From NCBI RefSeq assembly GCF_036227565.1, contig NZ_CP109460.1, positions 5,952,001 through 6,016,000 on the forward strand: a stretch of DNA of 64,000 nt. The letters run 5' to 3'. Position numbers and translations under genes: made by a program. This document shows positions 61,366 to 64,000 of the stretch, piece by piece. Below the pieces are notes generated by a model. It saw only the letters and a list, made by a program, of their open reading frames with translations, was not told the origin of the DNA and ran no database searches. Source of the DNA: Streptomyces sp. NBC_01454. Lineage in GTDB: Bacteria > Actinomycetota > Actinomycetes > Streptomycetales > Streptomycetaceae. Each line of letters begins with the position of its first letter. Position 1 is the stretch's first letter.

Positions 61366-64000
61366 ATGTCCTCCACCACCCGCCGGTCCCGTCGGCGCCC
61401 GGCCGCCGTCCTCGCCCTGGTCCTCGGTGCGACGGCCCTGCTCGTCTCGCCCCCGCCGCAACCGGCCGCGGCCGCCCCGTCCGGTCAGGAACAGGCCCTG
61501 GCGCAGTGGATCGACCGCGACACCGTGGTCTGGAAGGGCGCCGAACAAGCCCCCGCCATCCTGGAGTTCGGCACCCACGGCGCGCACCTCCGGCTCGTCC
61601 CGGGCACCCTCAGTCCGTCCGAACGCCTCGCCTATCCGCACCTGACGCACTACCCGGCCTTCACCGTCGACCCCCGCGACCGCGGCCTGGCCCGTACCGC
61701 CCTCCGGGGCGCACTGCACGCCACCCAGCGCACCGCCGACGGACGGCGCACCACCACCACCGGCGTCCAGATACCCGGCGTCCTCGACGACCTGTACGGC
61801 GCCCGCGCCCAACGCGCTGCCCTGGGGCCGGTCTTCGCGCGCGACGGCCGCCCCACCCTCGCCGTCTGGGCGCCCACCGCCCGCACCGTCGCCCTCGAAC
61901 TCGGCGGCCGTACGGTCCCGATGCGCCGGGACGACACCAGCGGCGTGTGGCGCGTCCGCGGGGCGCGCGACTGGGCCGGAAAGCCGTACCGCTACCGCGT
62001 CACCGTCTGGGCCCCCTCCGCCGGCAAGACCGTCACCAACGAGGTCACCGACCCCTACTCCACCGCGCTGACCGCGGACTCGGCGCGCAGCCTGATCGTC
62101 GACCTCGCCGACCCGAAGCTCGCCCCGCCCGGCTGGTCAGGGCTGACGAAGCCCGCCGCGGTCCCGCCGCGCCGCGCCCGCATCCAGGAACTGCAGATCC
62201 GCGACTTCTCCGTAGGGGACCGCACCTCCCGCCACCCCGGCCGGTACCTGGCGTTCACCGACCGGCGCTCCGAGGGCATGCGCCACCTGCGCTCCCTCGC
62301 CCGCGCCGGGACGTCCTACGTCCATCTGCTGCCGGCCTTCGACTTCGCCACCATTCCTGAGCGCCGCGCCGACCAGGCCCGTCCCGGCTGCGACCTCGCC
62401 TCCTACGCCCCCGACTCCGACCGCCAGCAGGACTGCGTCACCAAGACGGCCGGCCGCGACGCCTACAACTGGGGCTATGACCCGCTGCACTACACGGTGC
62501 CGGAGGGCTCCTACGCCTCCGACCCGGACGGCGCCGCCCGGACCGTCGAATTCCGGCGCATGGTGCAGGGCCTCAACGGCGCCGGGCTGCGCACCGTCAT
62601 GGACGTGGTCTACAACCACACCGCCGCGAGCGGCCAGGACCCGCACTCCGTACTGGACCGCATCGTCCCCGGCTACTACCAGCGACTGCTGGACGACGGC
62701 AGCGTGGCCTCCTCCACCTGCTGTGCGGGGACCGCGACCGAACACACCATGATGGGCAAGCTCGTCGTCGACTCCGTCGTCACCTGGGCCAAGGAGTACA
62801 AGGTCGACGGCTTCCGCTTCGACCTCATGGGGCACCAGCCCAAGGCCGGCATCCTCGCCGTCCGCAAGGCGCTGGACGCGCTGACCCCGGCCAAGGACGG
62901 GGTGGACGGCGCATCGGTCCTCCTCTACGGCGAGGGCTGGAACTTCGGCGAGGCCGCGAACGACGCCCGCTTCGTCCAGGCCACCCAGAGGAACATGGCG
63001 GGGACCGGGATCGCGACGTTCTCGGACCGCGCCCGTGACGCCGTACGCGGCGGCAGCCCCTTCGACGCCGACCCCCGCGTCCAGGGCTTCGCCTCCGGCC
63101 TGTACACCGATCCCAACTCCTCACCCGCCAACGGAAGTCCGGCCGAACAGCGCACCCGGCTGCTCCACTACCAGGACCTCCTCAAGGTCGGCCTCACCGG
63201 CAACCTCGCCGACTACACCTTCACCGACAGCACCGGCCACCGGGTGAAGGGCTCCGGCGTCGACTACAACGGCGCCCCGGCCGGTTACGCCGCCGCCCCC
63301 GGTGACGCCCTCGCCTACGTGGACGCCCACGACAACGAGACCCTCTACGACGCGCTCGCCTACAAGCTCCCGCCGCGCACCGGCCCCGCCGACCGCTCCC
63401 GCATGCAGGTGCTCGCGCTGGCCACCGCCGCCCTCTCCCAGGGGCCCGCGCTCTCCCAGGCAGGCTCCGACCTGCTGCGCTCCAAATCCCTGGACCGCAA
63501 CTCCTTCGACAGCGGCGACTGGTTCAACGCCCTGCACTGGAACTGCGCCGACGGCAACGGCTTCGGCCGCGGACTGCCCCCGGCCGCCGACAACAAGGAC
63601 AAGTGGCCCTACGCCCGGCCCCTGCTGGCCGACCCCGCACTGCGCCCCGGCTGCGCCGCGATCCGCCACGCCTCCGCCGCCTACCGCGACCTCCTCCGCA
63701 TCCACGCCACCGAACCGGCCTTCGGCCTGCCCACCACCGCCGCGGTACAAAAGTCGCTCTCCTTCCCCCTGTCGGGAAAGGACGAGACCCCGGGCGTCCT
63801 CACCATGCGCCTCGGCAACCTCGTCATCATCTTCAACGCCACGCCCCACCAGCAGCACCAGACCGTCCAGGGCCTCGCGGGCGAGCCCTACGCCCTGCAC
63901 CCCCTCCAGGCCCACGGCACCGACCACACCACCGCCACCGCCTCCTACGCACGCCCCTCGGGCACCTTCACCGTCCCGGCCCGCACGGTGGCGGTCTTCC
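61366..64000 (+). CDS. pulA: Secreted pullulanase, type I (C-terminus outside the window)
   Basis: At least 878 residues. A signal peptide (SSTTRRSRRRPAAVLALVLGATALLVSP...AAAAP) directs export. An N-terminal region and an early-set/CBM48-like domain (PTLAVWAPTARTVALEL) precede the GH13 barrel. YNWGYDP is the type I pullulanase signature; DVVYNHTAA, DGFRFDLMGH (nucleophile Asp at residue 486), LYGEGWNFGEA and DAHDNETLYD are conserved regions I-IV. It cleaves alpha-1,6 branches of pullulan and amylopectin, feeding MalEFG. In related genomes I recall a larger bifunctional protein at this position; a second catalytic module beyond the edge cannot be excluded. The frame is open to base 64000. Confidence 0.9.
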   Translation, partial: MSSTTRRSRRRPAAVLALVLGATALLVSPPPQPAAAAPSGQEQALAQWIDRDTVVWKGAEQAPAILEFGTHGAHLRLVPGTLSPSERLAYPHLTHYPAFTVDPRDRGLARTALRGALHATQRTADGRRTTTTGVQIPGVLDDLYGARAQRAALGPVFARDGRPTLAVWAPTARTVALELGGRTVPMRRDDTSGVWRVRGARDWAGKPYRYRVTVWAPSAGKTVTNEVTDPYSTALTADSARSLIVDLADPKLAPPGWSGLTKPAAVPPRRARIQELQIRDFSVGDRTSRHPGRYLAFTDRRSEGMRHLRSLARAGTSYVHLLPAFDFATIPERRADQARPGCDLASYAPDSDRQQDCVTKTAGRDAYNWGYDPLHYTVPEGSYASDPDGAARTVEFRRMVQGLNGAGLRTVMDVVYNHTAASGQDPHSVLDRIVPGYYQRLLDDGSVASSTCCAGTATEHTMMGKLVVDSVVTWAKEYKVDGFRFDLMGHQPKAGILAVRKALDALTPAKDGVDGASVLLYGEGWNFGEAANDARFVQATQRNMAGTGIATFSDRARDAVRGGSPFDADPRVQGFASGLYTDPNSSPANGSPAEQRTRLLHYQDLLKVGLTGNLADYTFTDSTGHRVKGSGVDYNGAPAGYAAAPGDALAYVDAHDNETLYDALAYKLPPRTGPADRSRMQVLALATAALSQGPALSQAGSDLLRSKSLDRNSFDSGDWFNALHWNCADGNGFGRGLPPAADNKDKWPYARPLLADPALRPGCAAIRHASAAYRDLLRIHATEPAFGLPTTAAVQKSLSFPLSGKDETPGVLTMRLGNLVIIFNATPHQQHQTVQGLAGEPYALHPLQAHGTDHTTATASYARPSGTFTVPARTVAVF

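Overview
The window is high-GC actinobacterial DNA, almost certainly Streptomyces. Codons strongly prefer G/C at position 3, GTG and TTG starts are common, operons use 4-bp stop/start overlaps (GTGA, ATGA, TTGA), and it carries LAL, SARP and TetR regulators, F420 metabolism, a MalEFG/AglA/MalR locus and the glnA-type/glnE pair. From memory (no search was possible), the order panB, vanJ-like, nadE, glnA2, glnE, mal genes, pullulanase matches the S. coelicolor SCO2226-SCO2256 neighbourhood.

Layout. (1) 1-7.2 kb: the start of an MFS gene, a small unknown gene, then a catabolic unit. That unit is a DapA/NanA-family aldolase diverging from a GntR regulator, followed by a binding-protein/two-permease sugar ABC importer. 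Two copies of the same palindrome (GGACAT-N3-ATGTCC type) sit in front of the aldolase and the transporter. (2) 7.2-14.6 kb: F420:NADPH reductase, a tiny membrane protein, a site-2-type protease, a 1126-aa SARP/AfsR-like regulator and a DrrAB-type exporter. (3) 14.9-32.9 kb: a biosynthetic gene cluster resembling polyunsaturated-fatty-acid (Pfa) or heterocyst-glycolipid (HglE) synthases. Its first protein (2342 aa) is tandem nitronate-monooxygenase/FabK-like barrels-KS-AT-ACP-KR. Its second (1554 aa) is KS-AT-proline repeat-DH-PPTase. These are followed by a free ACP, an alpha/beta hydrolase, a GT1-type glycosyltransferase and a SAM methyltransferase, all translationally coupled, with a convergent LAL-family LuxR regulator. 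The set is unusually self-contained: chain extension, ketoreduction, dehydration, a candidate enoyl reductase, carrier activation, release, glycosylation, methylation and regulation are all encoded. (4) 33.2-41.2 kb: panB, an MFS pump/TetR pair with a clear operator, a VanJ-like membrane phosphatase, a second MFS pump and nadE. (5) 41.3-45.1 kb: a multicopper oxidase with a CsoR-like copper operator, a membrane protein and a hydrolase. (6) 45.5-51.3 kb: a glutamine-synthetase-like gene, glnE and a PAP2 phosphatase. A 605-bp gap between glnE and PAP2 contains inverted copies of a hairpin element with an identical loop and compensatory stem changes. (7) 51.4-64 kb: a maltose/maltodextrin locus in which malEFG is flanked by two aglA-malR pairs, then an unknown gene and a secreted type I pullulanase cut by the window edge.

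Functional reading. Extracellular pullulanase debranches glucans, MalEFG imports the maltodextrins and the two AglA enzymes hydrolyse them under two near-identical LacI repressors. Neither sugar importer encodes an ATPase, so both probably share a distant MsiK-type subunit. The cryptic lipid/polyketide cluster sits between otherwise housekeeping or conserved genes and is the most interesting content. Its product is unknown; a methylated, glycosylated reduced or polyunsaturated acyl chain is an inference from domain content.
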